Assembly: GCA_937995875.1 (NCBI GenBank)
Contig: CALKIW010000146.1
Coordinates: forward strand, 43,152 to 107,151
Reading direction: 5' to 3'
From: an uncultured Bacteroidales bacterium
GTDB taxonomy: Bacteria > Bacteroidota > Bacteroidia > Bacteroidales > Bacteroidaceae
Length of the DNA stretch: 64,000 nucleotides
This document shows positions 27,692-36,225 of this stretch, in pieces (within the stretch, counting starts at the first letter, position 1; each line of letters opens with the position of its first letter). The notes beneath the pieces are model-generated. The model saw nothing but the letters and a program-made list of their open reading frames with translations. It was not told the DNA's origin and made no database searches. The translations under genes were made by a program, and so were the position numbers.

Positions 27692-30217
27692 CTATAGGTC
27701 GTCGAGAGAGACTTCTTCCGTCTTCTGTTGTTTCTTCTTGGCTTTAGGCTCTGCCGGCAATGCCTGTCCCTCTGCTTCTTTGGAAACACTGACCTCTATG
27801 GGATTGCCGTCTTCGTCAAGGATAATTTCCTCCTCGCTCACGATGACGCTATCGCGTTTTGTGGTGTCGGGTGCAACGGCCGTATAATAGCTCGGACAAT
27901 TATACATGTCGTATGTAATGTTGGCATCATCGGGTTTCTTGAATTTCCCGTGATACTGTTGAAAGGCGGGATCGGAGAGGACAGACTGCATGAAATATCC
28001 CGTGATAGGCAAAGCTGTGCGCGAGCCCTGACCTAAAGCACCTGTGCGGAAGTGAATACTGCGATATTCGCCTCCCACCCATGCTCCTGCAACGAGGTTG
28101 GGTGACACACACATAAACCAAGCGTCAGAGTGGTTGTTCGATGTTCCTGTCTTTCCTCCAAATTCCGTATCTCTGAACTGCCCCACGTATCCCCAAAGGC
28201 TTTGACTGGTCCCGCCGGGCTCACGCATACCTCCCTGTAGAAGTTGCTGCATCAGGAAAGCACTCTTGTAGGGTATCACCTGCTCGGCCTGAACTCTGTC
28301 TACATACACCTCACGACCATCTTTGTCCTCTATTTTTGTAATCAACACCGGCTCATGATGCATTCCGTTGTTGGCAACCGTGCAGTAGGCATTGGTCATT
28401 TCCAGCAGAGTCACGTCGCTGGAACCCAATGCGAGCGATGGAGCATCGTCCAGAGGGCTCTTGATTCCCATAGCCTTTGCCGTAGAGATGATACGCTTAA
28501 TGCCCATTTCCTGACCCAAACGCACCGCTATGGAGTTGATGCTTCGGGCAAAGGCCCCTTTCAAAGGTATGGAGTCTCCCGTAAATCTGCCATTGGCATT
28601 TCCCGGAGTCCATGTGGTCATTTCGTTCTTTTTCTTGTCAAACACCTGCATAGAGATGTATTCGTCCCGACGTTTGTCGCAAGGGGTAAGGCCTTGATTC
28701 ATGGCCTCTGTGTAAACAAAAAGCTTGAAAGTAGATCCCGGTTGGCGATCGGCCGTTACCTTGTCATATTTCCATGATTTAAAATCGATATCGCCTACCC
28801 ATGCTTTCACGGCTCCCGTCTGTGGCTCCATGGCAACCATTGCACAGTGCATGAAAGTTACCATATACTTGATGGAGTCTTCCGAAGTCATGTTCTTGGT
28901 GATGGTACCTTTGTCGTAATCGAAAACCTTGACGGGGTGTTTCCATTCCTTATAATAATATCTTATAGAATCCGGGTTGTTGGAAAAACGTTCCTGTAAA
29001 GCCCTGTAGAACGGCTGGCGCTCTGCAATCTTGTCGATAAAATTAGGGATTGGCTTCCCGTTCTCATCGCGCCAGGGCTCCTGACGCAACCAGTTTGTAT
29101 CTTGTTTACGATATATATCCCAGTGATTATTGAAGTTTTGCTGTATGGTTTTCATCTGTTTTATAGCTGCCTGTTCAGCATATTTCTGCATCCGAGAGTC
29201 TAAGGTGGTGTAGATTTTTAACCCCGAACTATACAGGTCATACCCGTTTTCCGCACACCAAGGAGCAAGATAATCGGCTATGGCCTGTCTGAAATACATG
29301 GCCTGTCCGTCATAATTCTCTTGCATCTTGAATTTGAGCTTAATGGGAATTTTACGCAATGAGTCACAGTCGGCTTGGCTTAACACGCCATGAGACACCA
29401 TATTCGACAGCACGGTGTTACGTCTTGACAGACTGTTTTTGGGGTTGCTTTTGGGATTGTATAGCGTTGTTGCTTTCAACATACCCACAAGTACGGCAGC
29501 TTCTTCAGTGGTAAGGTCTTGTGGTGTGGTGTCAAAATAGGTTTTGGCAGCCGTTTTAATACCGTAGGCATTAGAGCCGAAGTCTACCGTATTGGCATAC
29601 ATCGTCAGTATTTGCTTTTTGTCAAACACTGTCTCCAGCTTGGTAGCAATAATCCATTCCTTGCTTTTGATAATGAGAATCTTCAAGCCGGGAATCTTGC
29701 CTAACAGGCCGGTGGAGTATTGCGAGCGCACACGGAACATGTTTTTAGCCAGCTGTTGTGAGATTGTTGAAGCACCACGCCCTTCGTGATGGAGTATCGC
29801 GTCCTTCATTGCCGACATTATCCCCATCACGTCGACGGCCATTCCGCGTGGCCTACTATAAAAACGCTCGTCTTCGGTTGCTATTAACGCATCGAAGAAT
29901 ACGGGATTCACATCCTCGTATTTCACGGGGGTGCGATTCTCGTTGAAGAATTTTCCGATCAACTTTCCGTCCGCACTGTAAATCTCGGAAGCCTGACTTG
30001 TTTGCGGATCCATGATCCCGGAAAAGTAACCGGGGCTCTTGCCGAACAGCCAGAACAGGTTGATGTCTACGGCTCCCAGATAGAGCACAAACACCACTAT
30101 ACATGAAACTATGGCAATCAACGCCTTCATGTACCAAGCTTTACCCTTGTAGAGACTTTTGTACCAAGGGCCGAAGTCCTTTATTTTTTGCCCAATCCGA
30201 CTTATAATTTTCTTCAT
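27692..30217 (-). CDS. mrcA: Bifunctional penicillin-binding protein 1A
   Basis: A class A PBP that polymerises and cross-links peptidoglycan. A membrane anchor (ALIAIVSCIVVFVLYLGAV) is followed by the GT51 glycosyltransferase domain, with ATEDERFYSRPRGMAVDVMGIM (catalytic Glu) and GRGASTISQQLAKNMF. The transpeptidase domain has PGSTFKLF (S-x-x-K), SIN in FARSINSIAVRLGQ, and KTGTSNNHSDAW. The length of about 841 residues is usual, ending in an acidic then lysine-rich tail (LDEDGNPIEVSVSKEAEG). The ATG at 30217 (MKKIISRIGQK) is preferred to frames starting at 30277. A TAtcTTTG element is at 30275-30282. It lies 78 bases downstream of miaA. Confidence 0.95.
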   Translation of the reverse strand: MKKIISRIGQKIKDFGPWYKSLYKGKAWYMKALIAIVSCIVVFVLYLGAVDINLFWLFGKSPGYFSGIMDPQTSQASEIYSADGKLIGKFFNENRTPVKYEDVNPVFFDALIATEDERFYSRPRGMAVDVMGIMSAMKDAILHHEGRGASTISQQLAKNMFRVRSQYSTGLLGKIPGLKILIIKSKEWIIATKLETVFDKKQILTMYANTVDFGSNAYGIKTAAKTYFDTTPQDLTTEEAAVLVGMLKATTLYNPKSNPKNSLSRRNTVLSNMVSHGVLSQADCDSLRKIPIKLKFKMQENYDGQAMYFRQAIADYLAPWCAENGYDLYSSGLKIYTTLDSRMQKYAEQAAIKQMKTIQQNFNNHWDIYRKQDTNWLRQEPWRDENGKPIPNFIDKIAERQPFYRALQERFSNNPDSIRYYYKEWKHPVKVFDYDKGTITKNMTSEDSIKYMVTFMHCAMVAMEPQTGAVKAWVGDIDFKSWKYDKVTADRQPGSTFKLFVYTEAMNQGLTPCDKRRDEYISMQVFDKKKNEMTTWTPGNANGRFTGDSIPLKGAFARSINSIAVRLGQEMGIKRIISTAKAMGIKSPLDDAPSLALGSSDVTLLEMTNAYCTVANNGMHHEPVLITKIEDKDGREVYVDRVQAEQVIPYKSAFLMQQLLQGGMREPGGTSQSLWGYVGQFRDTEFGGKTGTSNNHSDAWFMCVSPNLVAGAWVGGEYRSIHFRTGALGQGSRTALPITGYFMQSVLSDPAFQQYHGKFKKPDDANITYDMYNCPSYYTAVAPDTTKRDSVIVSEEEIILDEDGNPIEVSVSKEAEGQALPAEPKAKKKQQKTEEVSLDDL

Positions 30218-30295
30218 AAACAGTGTCTTTCCGTTTGTAAACAGATGTTTTGTCATCAAACATACATTATCATACAAAGATAATGAAATCGTGTT

Positions 30296-31195
30296 TTATA
30301 ATATATTTTTGTCTATACAATTTAAGATATCTTCAATGTTGTTAGGCGAAAACCATTGGATGGTATTGTCTTTTTTAAACCACGTGAGCTGTTTGCGCAT
30401 ATATTGACGCGTGTTCGACTGTATTTGTCGGATGGCTTCCTCGCGTGGGATTGCGCCCTCAATGTATTTAAACATTTCTTTGTAGCCTACGGTGTTGAGC
30501 GAATTGAGACCTTTCATGGGGTAGAGCTGCCGGGCTTCGGCCTCTAATCCCAGCTCCATCATGTGCAGCACACGTTGGTTGATGCGTTCATAGAGTTCTT
30601 CACGAGGGCGGTTGAGTCCTATCTTAATAATGTTGAAAGGGCGCTTTTTTATAGTATTCGTCCGAAAGGAAGTATAGGTTTTACCCGTCATGTGGCATAT
30701 TTCCAAAGCATGGACCACCCGCCTTGGATTCTGTTTGTCTACGATGTTGTAATGCTCAGGGTCTAACCTTTTCAGTTCCTCTAATAGAATGGGTAGCCCC
30801 TCTGTATTAAGGCGTTGCTTATAGAGCTCTCTTGTTGCTTTGTCTACGGTTGGAATATCGTCTATACCTTTGCAAACCGCATCGACATACATCATTGAGC
30901 CACCCGAAAGTAGAACAACGTCATGGGTAAAAAACAGCTGTTCGAGCAAGGATAGCACATCGCTTTCGTACATGGCGGCAGAATAGTAGTCCTTGATATG
31001 GTGATTTCCCACGAAATAATGCTTCACCCGCTGCATCTGCTCCGGCGTGGGGGCAGCAGTTCCAATGGGCAGTTCGGCAAATATCTGACGGGAGTCTGCA
31101 TTGATAATTGGCGTGTCGTAGTGCTCGGCAATCTGAAGACAGAGCTCCGTTTTGCCTACTCCTGTTGGACCCACTATGACGACGAGGTTTTTCAT
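30296..31195 (-). CDS. miaA: tRNA dimethylallyltransferase
   Basis: Adds a dimethylallyl group to A37 of tRNAs reading codons that start with U, the first step of ms2i6A. The P-loop IVGPTGVGKTELCLQIA is near the N-terminus, then INADSRQIFAELPIGTAAP, and LLSGGSMMYVDAVCKGID (substrate-binding). Later motifs are NTRQYMRKQLTWFKKD and the arginine-rich RRVVHALEICHMTGK. Length, about 300 residues, is normal. Start: the ATG at 31195 (MKNLVVIVGP) matches family N-termini; upstream ATGs at 31213 and 31234 would add 6 and 13 residues. It follows lpxA, the usual Bacteroidales order. Confidence 0.95.
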   Translation of the reverse strand: MKNLVVIVGPTGVGKTELCLQIAEHYDTPIINADSRQIFAELPIGTAAPTPEQMQRVKHYFVGNHHIKDYYSAAMYESDVLSLLEQLFFTHDVVLLSGGSMMYVDAVCKGIDDIPTVDKATRELYKQRLNTEGLPILLEELKRLDPEHYNIVDKQNPRRVVHALEICHMTGKTYTSFRTNTIKKRPFNIIKIGLNRPREELYERINQRVLHMMELGLEAEARQLYPMKGLNSLNTVGYKEMFKYIEGAIPREEAIRQIQSNTRQYMRKQLTWFKKDNTIQWFSPNNIEDILNCIDKNIL

Positions 31196-31248
31196 AGAAC
31201 GATAGTTTACCATTATCAACGGTTGTATCGACAATCCTATAAAGTAAA

Positions 31249-31286
31249 AGTTAGAAGCTTACACGAGCCCGCATGAACTTCTAACT
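31249..31286 (-). promoter_or_regulatory. Hairpin between lpxA and miaA
   Basis: AGTTAGAAG (31249-31257) pairs perfectly with CTTCTAACT (31278-31286), a 9-bp stem. The loop is 20 bases. It lies 29 bases past the lpxA stop on the minus strand, and a T-rich stretch follows. It may be an intercistronic terminator or attenuator that lowers miaA expression relative to lpxA, or an RNA-stability element. Confidence 0.45.
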
Positions 31287-31314
31287 CTTGCTATCTCTTT
31301 AGCATTTTTATATG

Positions 31315-32085
31315 CTACCTGAGGATTCCTCTCTTGGACGAAGATACAAAATCAATGATATATTGTATTTCCGGAGTAATCTGCAGGTTGTTTTTGATTT
31401 CTTGAATGCCTTCAGCAACCACCCCCTTGCTGTAGAGCAGACGGTAAGCCTCATGGATGTGCTGTATGAGTTCGCTGCTGAATCCATGACGACGCAACCC
31501 TATCAAATTGATACCGGCATAGCGTATAGGCTCTTTGCCGGCAATGATATAAGGTGGAATGTCTTTGCTGAAACGGCTGCCTCCCTGTATCATAACATAG
31601 CCTCCAATCCTACAAAACTGGTGGCATAGCACCACTGCACTGATGATAGCATTGTCGTCGATGACCACTTCGCCGGCAAACTTGGTGGAATTGCCGATAA
31701 TGGTGTTGCTACCCAACACACAGTCGTGGGCGAGATGCATATTCTCCATGAGCAGGTTGTTGTTGCCAACCTTAGTCGTTCCCTTGGAAGCTGTACCGCG
31801 AGAGATGGTCACGTTTTCACGAATGCTGTTGTTGTCACCAATTTCACAGAGGGTATCTTCTCCCTTGTATTTCAAGTCTTGAGGCTTCGTGGACAAACTG
31901 GCACCCGGAAACACCTCGTTGCCATTGCCGATGCGCGCACCTGCATGAATTGTCACACTATTCAGAAAGACATTGTTGTTACCAATCACCGTGTCGCGAT
32001 CAATACAGCAGAATGGTCCTATGGTATTGTTGTCGCCAAGGCGTGCCTCCGGATGCACATAGGCTAAGGGGCTTATTTGATTCAT
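31315..32085 (-). CDS. lpxA: Acyl-ACP:UDP-N-acetylglucosamine O-acyltransferase
   Basis: The first enzyme of lipid A synthesis, cytoplasmic, moving a hydroxyacyl chain from ACP to UDP-GlcNAc. The N-terminal two-thirds is a left-handed beta-helix of hexapeptide repeats (DNNTIGPFCCIDRDTVIGNNN...). The catalytic His is in ENMHLAHDCVLGSNTIIGN, and the substrate-binding GGSRFSKDIPPYIIAG region follows. The 256-residue length is standard. It lies 5 bases downstream of lpxC-fabZ and is the third gene of the lpxD operon. Confidence 0.97.
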   Translation of the reverse strand: MNQISPLAYVHPEARLGDNNTIGPFCCIDRDTVIGNNNVFLNSVTIHAGARIGNGNEVFPGASLSTKPQDLKYKGEDTLCEIGDNNSIRENVTISRGTASKGTTKVGNNNLLMENMHLAHDCVLGSNTIIGNSTKFAGEVVIDDNAIISAVVLCHQFCRIGGYVMIQGGSRFSKDIPPYIIAGKEPIRYAGINLIGLRRHGFSSELIQHIHEAYRLLYSKGVVAEGIQEIKNNLQITPEIQYIIDFVSSSKRGILR

Positions 32086-32090
32086 ATTCG

Positions 32091-33482
32091 TTATTTATTC
32101 TTGATTATCTGAGCGGTAAATGTGGCTTGCGACACCACGTTGTCACCGACAAAGGCGTATCCTTTCATGGAACTGATGCCATGACGCAAGGGCTGGAGCA
32201 ACTCTACCTTGAACAGGAGCGTGTCGCCCGGAACTACCTTTCGACGGAACTTGACGTTGTCGATTTTGAGGAAATAGGTAGACCAATTCTCCGAATCTTC
32301 CAACTGGCTAAGCACCAACAAACCACCACATTGCGCCAAAGCCTCAATCTGAAGCACGCCCGGCATGATGGGCTCGTTTGGAAAATGCCCCTGAAAAAAA
32401 GGCTCGTTTGCCGTAATGTTTTTCACCCCTACAATACTCGTTGCTCCCATAGCCACGACTTTATCGACCAATTGCATGGGGTAACGGTGAGGCAGAAGCT
32501 CGCGAATGCGTATATTATCCATCAGGGGCTCGTCGTTGGGATCATAGATAGGGGCCTGCACTTCGTGCTTGCGAATTTCCCTACGCATGAGCCGGGCAAA
32601 CTTGTTATTGATGGTATGTCCGGGCCTTGTGGCTATAATACGTCCCTTAATGGGCTTGCCTATCAGAGCCATATCACCAATAATATCAAGCAGTTTATGG
32701 CGTGTACATTCATTGTCCCACATCAGAGGCTTGTGCTGAATATAGCCAATCTTAGCGGCATCCATACGCGGCACTTTGAGGAAGTCGGCAAGTTTGTCCA
32801 ACTGAGCTTGCTCCACCTTGCGCTCATAAATTACGATTGCGTTGTCGAGGTCTCCACCTTTAATAAGGTTGGCTTCCAAAAGGGGGACAATGTCGCGCAC
32901 AAACACGAACGTGCGGGCCGGTGCTATTTCCTGAGCATAGTTTGCAATGTTGTCGAGTGTTGCAAACTGACTGCTGATGAATTTGGACTGAAAGGAGCAC
33001 ATGGCCGTAATAGAGAAGTCCCCGTCGGGCAGAATGGTGATGCACGAGCCGGACTCATCGTCCTTTATCTCAATCTTCTTCCTGATGGTATAATAGTCTT
33101 TAGGCGCATTCTGGTCTATGATGCCCACCTCCTTAATCTTGTCTACATAGAGTAGGGCCGACCCGTCGAGAATGGGAAACTCCGGTCCGTTTACCTGTAT
33201 GAGACAGTTGTCGATACCCAGGGCATACAGTGCGGAGAGACCGTGCTCAACGGTAGAGACACGTGCGTCCCCTTTCTGGAGCACCGTGCCACGCTGTGTG
33301 TCGGTAACGTTTTCTGCTATGGCATCAATGATGGGCTGTTCCTCAAGATCGATACGTTGTATCTTATAGCCGGTGTTCTCGGGTGCAGGATTCAATGTTA
33401 CGGTAAGGCTAAGTCCTGTATGGAGCCCCTTGCCGCAAAGAGAAAAACTACCACCGAGTGTCTTTTGTTTTTCAGTATCCAT
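32091..33482 (-). CDS. lpxC: LpxC-FabZ bifunctional fusion (deacetylase plus beta-hydroxyacyl-ACP dehydratase)
   Basis: A fusion typical of Bacteroidota. Residues about 1-300 are LpxC, the zinc deacetylase that commits UDP-acyl-GlcNAc to lipid A: FSLCGKGLHTGLSLTV, STVEHGLSALYALGIDN with a zinc-ligand His, and ECTRHKLLDIIGDMALIG. Residues about 315-463 are FabZ, the fatty-acid dehydratase: LLPHRYPMQLVDKV and FFQGHFPNEPIMPGVLQIEALAQ with its catalytic His. The fusion ties lipid A commitment to unsaturated or elongating fatty acid supply. The start ATG is immediately after the lpxD stop codon, with no gap. At 463 residues neither domain is truncated. Confidence 0.97.
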   Translation of the reverse strand: MDTEKQKTLGGSFSLCGKGLHTGLSLTVTLNPAPENTGYKIQRIDLEEQPIIDAIAENVTDTQRGTVLQKGDARVSTVEHGLSALYALGIDNCLIQVNGPEFPILDGSALLYVDKIKEVGIIDQNAPKDYYTIRKKIEIKDDESGSCITILPDGDFSITAMCSFQSKFISSQFATLDNIANYAQEIAPARTFVFVRDIVPLLEANLIKGGDLDNAIVIYERKVEQAQLDKLADFLKVPRMDAAKIGYIQHKPLMWDNECTRHKLLDIIGDMALIGKPIKGRIIATRPGHTINNKFARLMRREIRKHEVQAPIYDPNDEPLMDNIRIRELLPHRYPMQLVDKVVAMGATSIVGVKNITANEPFFQGHFPNEPIMPGVLQIEALAQCGGLLVLSQLEDSENWSTYFLKIDNVKFRRKVVPGDTLLFKVELLQPLRHGISSMKGYAFVGDNVVSQATFTAQIIKNK

Positions 33483-34517
33483 TTATTTCTTTTTTTTAAG
33501 TTCTTCCACTTCCTTTTGCAAGGCTGTCAGCTGCTTGTAAATATCGGGTAATCTCTGAAATAATGCTTGACTTTTAAAGAAAGAGATTTGTCGGATAGGA
33601 GGGGTGCCGATAAGCTGCTGGTTATCTTTTATAGAGCTTGGAACTCCGGATCGAGCCCCCAGCATCACGTGATTGCCGATATTGATGTGCCCGGAGATAC
33701 CTACCTGTCCACCAAACATACACCACTGGCCCACCTTCGTGGAGCCGGCGACGCCAACTTGGGATGACATGACAGTATTCTCGCCAATGTCCGTGTTGTG
33801 GGCTATTTGTACCAAATTGTCCAGTTTTACACCTTTGCGGACGTAAGTGGACCCCATCGTAGAACGGTCGATGCAGGTGTTGGCTCCTATCTCTACATTG
33901 TCTTCGATGGTGACAATGCCTATTTGGGGAATTTTGTCGTAGCATTCACCGTTAGGTGCAAAGCCGAAACCATCAGCACCAACCACAGCTCCGGAATGAA
34001 TGATGACATTATTACCTATTTTGCAATCGTGATAGATGCTTGCGTTAGGATAGACAATGCAACCGCTGCCCATCTTCACATTCTCGGCAATAGTGGCGTG
34101 GGGATATATCTGGCAGTTGTCGCCAATCTCCGCGCCGTCGGCAATACAGGCAAACGGTCCCACATAAACGTTCTTGCCAATCTTGGCCTTTGGAGAGATG
34201 AACGACAGGGAATCTATACCTACTTTCTTTGGCTTGGCTGATTCATAAAGTTGCAGCAGCTTAGCTACGCAGTCGCGTGCATTCTTTACAAGAATCAGGG
34301 TTGTGCTGACGGGACGGTCTATTTTGATAGACTCATCGACAAGCACGATGGAAGATTTAGTGTTATAAACGTATTGAATATATTTAGGGGTAGCAAGAAA
34401 AGAAATAGCACCGGGAACGCTGTCCTCTATTTTTGCAAAAGTATGCACTGTGGCATTTTCATCGCCTACTACTTTGCCTTGAATGAATTGAGCTATTTGT
34501 TTTGCGGTAAATTTCAT
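33483..34517 (-). CDS. lpxD: UDP-3-O-acylglucosamine N-acyltransferase
   Basis: The third lipid A enzyme, adding the N-linked hydroxyacyl chain. An N-terminal uridine-binding domain (MKFTAKQIAQFIQGKVVGDE...) is followed by a long hexapeptide-repeat beta-helix (IGKNVYVGPFACIADGAEIGDNCQIYP...). The catalytic His is in LDNLVQIAHNTDIGENTVMSSQ, with GGQVGISGHINIG thereafter. A C-terminal helix, DIYKQLTALQKEVEELKKKK, is a coiled-coil extension. The start ATG at 34517 (344 residues) fits the family; an open frame continues upstream to 34703 but is not expected to be translated. It is the first gene of the lipid A run and directly abuts lpxC. Confidence 0.96.
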   Translation of the reverse strand: MKFTAKQIAQFIQGKVVGDENATVHTFAKIEDSVPGAISFLATPKYIQYVYNTKSSIVLVDESIKIDRPVSTTLILVKNARDCVAKLLQLYESAKPKKVGIDSLSFISPKAKIGKNVYVGPFACIADGAEIGDNCQIYPHATIAENVKMGSGCIVYPNASIYHDCKIGNNVIIHSGAVVGADGFGFAPNGECYDKIPQIGIVTIEDNVEIGANTCIDRSTMGSTYVRKGVKLDNLVQIAHNTDIGENTVMSSQVGVAGSTKVGQWCMFGGQVGISGHINIGNHVMLGARSGVPSSIKDNQQLIGTPPIRQISFFKSQALFQRLPDIYKQLTALQKEVEELKKKK

Positions 34518-34544
34518 ACGATAAACTTGGTTTATATATTTGTG

Positions 34545-34552
34545 CAAATATA
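34545..34552 (-). promoter_or_regulatory. Probable -7 element for the lpxD-lpxC-lpxA-miaA operon
   Basis: TATATTTG on the minus strand matches TAnnTTTG and lies 28 bases before the lpxD ATG, the right distance for a short leader. No good TTTG partner is seen at -33. Confidence 0.45.
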
Positions 34553-34869
34553 ATACTTTATTTGTTAATATGAGAAAAAAACATTCATTATTTGTTTTTT
34601 GTCGTATGCAAAAGGTTGGAAATTGCACAGAGACATATTCTTTGTGAATACGAAAATTGCATTTTGTTACATTTACCGTTTCTTGACTGGCTAAGCGATA
34701 CATCGGTATATCAATTTGTAATGCGTGACATTTTTCATGCGGTTTGATGCTGTCGATATAAAGAAAAAGTCAAAAAAAACATGAGTGCATTTCATCATGC
34801 TCCAGAGTGTCAAACAAGATGTTTATCGGTTTACCATGATGTTTTTTGTGAAAAATAATCAGACCGTTC

Positions 34870-35140
34870 TGCGGTTAAGGCTTTGTCGTGTTCCCTTTAA
34901 ATGCTAACCGCAATGCGAAGAAAGCCTGATCGCACAGCCTTCTCTACTCAACGACAATGCGAGTAGGCCTTAGTCGCAGGGTGCTTATATTTTGTTTTTC
35001 GCTATTTTATGCGTTGGTTTTAGTTATATCGTTGATTATCAAAGGCTTATAAAAATGTCGAAATTTTCGCGTATTTAGAACAAACTACTTTTCGTTTTTA
35101 AATACGCAAATTTTAAACGGTGTTTTATCCGTATTTTTCA
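34870..35140 (+). repeat. Dispersed intergenic element, copy C
   Basis: It lies in the gene-free stretch between lpxD and pyrF (34518-35398). Imperfect 21-23-base units run from about 34870 to 34980 (for example GCCTGATCGCACAGCC and GCCTTAGTCGCAGGGTGC). The tail follows: GCGTATTT (35069-35076) pairs with AAATACGC (35100-35107) around a loop ending in CTTTTCGTTTTT. AAATTTTAAACGGTGTTTTA and TCCGTATTTTTCAATG come next. The tail is the best-preserved of the four hairpins. Nothing else recognisable is seen in the flanks. Confidence 0.72.
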
Positions 35141-35341
35141 ATGTATTTTACCCAATATGGCAGGTCAATATTGGTGCTTGCGAAAAGCCCCATCCACTAT
35201 GCTGTCACGGCGAGGTGTCAGCTCTGCTGCTTCGTCACGTTCTATTATATAAAATAAGGTGACGGCGTGATATTGGCATTTTGATTTTCGGATTTTTTTG
35301 GAATGTGCAAAGGCTTGAAACAGAATATTTATAAAGAAAAT

Positions 35342-35373
35342 CCCCATCAATGCCTTGTGAAACATTGGTGGGG
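35342..35373 (-). terminator. Terminator of the phoH-to-pyrF run
   Basis: CCCCATCAATG (35342-35352) pairs with CATTGGTGGGG (35363-35373) with one G-T pair. On the minus strand it lies 25 bases after the pyrF stop and is followed by a T-rich stretch (ATTTTCTTTAT). Confidence 0.8.
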
Positions 35374-35398
35374 TTATCATGTATAGCGAGAAAGAAGT

Positions 35399-36223
35399 CT
35401 ACTTCAATTTGTCCAATTCTTCCGCCATTTCCTGTTGAAGCATCTTGGCCTTTTGTGCTGCGGCTGCGGCAAAGTCCTCATCATGACAGGCATAGATGAT
35501 ACCACGACTCGAATTGACGAGCAAACCACACTCTTTGGTGATGCCGTATTGGCAGACTTCCTGTAAACTGCCACCTTGTGTGCCTACACCCGGTACAAGT
35601 AAAAAGTGGTTGGGGACAACTTTACGAATATCCTCAAACATGCGTCCCTGTGTGGCTCCAACTACATACATCATGTTTTCGGCGTTTGCCCACTCCTGAC
35701 TCTTGCGCAAAACTTTCTCAAACAGTCGCTCGCCGTCTTTATCCTCAGTGAGCTGAAAGTCGTGTGAGCCCTTGTTGGAAGTCAGAGCGAGCAACACGAC
35801 CCATTTGTCCTTGTATTCAAGAAAGGGTGTGACGCTGTCTTCTCCCATATATGGAGCGATGGTGAGTGCGTCTACATCGTATTCCTCAAAGAACGTACGG
35901 GCATACATCATGGACGTGTTGCCTATGTCTCCACGTTTTGCATCAGCAATGATGAAGTGGTTGGGATAGTTGGTCTTGAGGTATTCGATGGTTTGTTCGA
36001 AAGCGGCCATCCCCTTCACACCAAGACTTTCGTAGAATGCCAAGTTAGGTTTGTAGGCCACGCAGTAAGGAGCGGTGGCATCGATAATTTGCTTGTTGAA
36101 AGTCAGGATGGGGTCGTCTTCCCTGAGCAGGTGTTTCGGAATCTTATTGATGTCGGTATCAAGCCCTACACAAAGAAATGTTTTCCTGCTGAATATTTGC
36201 TTTATTAATTCTTGTCTGTTCAT
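35399..36223 (-). CDS. pyrF: Orotidine 5'-phosphate decarboxylase (type 2)
   Basis: Converts OMP to UMP, the last step of pyrimidine synthesis. It is a TIM-barrel enzyme; the active-site DAKRGDIGNTS motif with its Lys-Asp pair is present. FLCVGLDTDINKIPKHLL at the N-terminus and FLLVPGVGTQGG at the phosphate-binding loop are typical of the long type 2 form (274 residues against about 230 for type 1). It is the last gene of a minus-strand run, starting 2 bases after prfA, and is followed by a terminator at 35342. Confidence 0.96.
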   Translation of the reverse strand: MNRQELIKQIFSRKTFLCVGLDTDINKIPKHLLREDDPILTFNKQIIDATAPYCVAYKPNLAFYESLGVKGMAAFEQTIEYLKTNYPNHFIIADAKRGDIGNTSMMYARTFFEEYDVDALTIAPYMGEDSVTPFLEYKDKWVVLLALTSNKGSHDFQLTEDKDGERLFEKVLRKSQEWANAENMMYVVGATQGRMFEDIRKVVPNHFLLVPGVGTQGGSLQEVCQYGITKECGLLVNSSRGIIYACHDEDFAAAAAQKAKMLQQEMAEELDKLK

Positions 36224-36225
36224 GT

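Noticed and set aside
31950..33155. 401-residue open frame antisense to lpxC-fabZ and lpxA
   Set aside because: It covers two well-supported genes and shows no recognisable domain.
34518..34703. 62-residue N-terminal extension of LpxD
   Set aside because: The family starts at MKFTAKQ; the extension crosses the probable promoter at 34545-34552 and has no LpxD-like sequence.
35165..35380. 71-residue minus-strand frame between element copy C and pyrF
   Set aside because: It runs over the pyrF terminator hairpin and its product has no features of a real protein.
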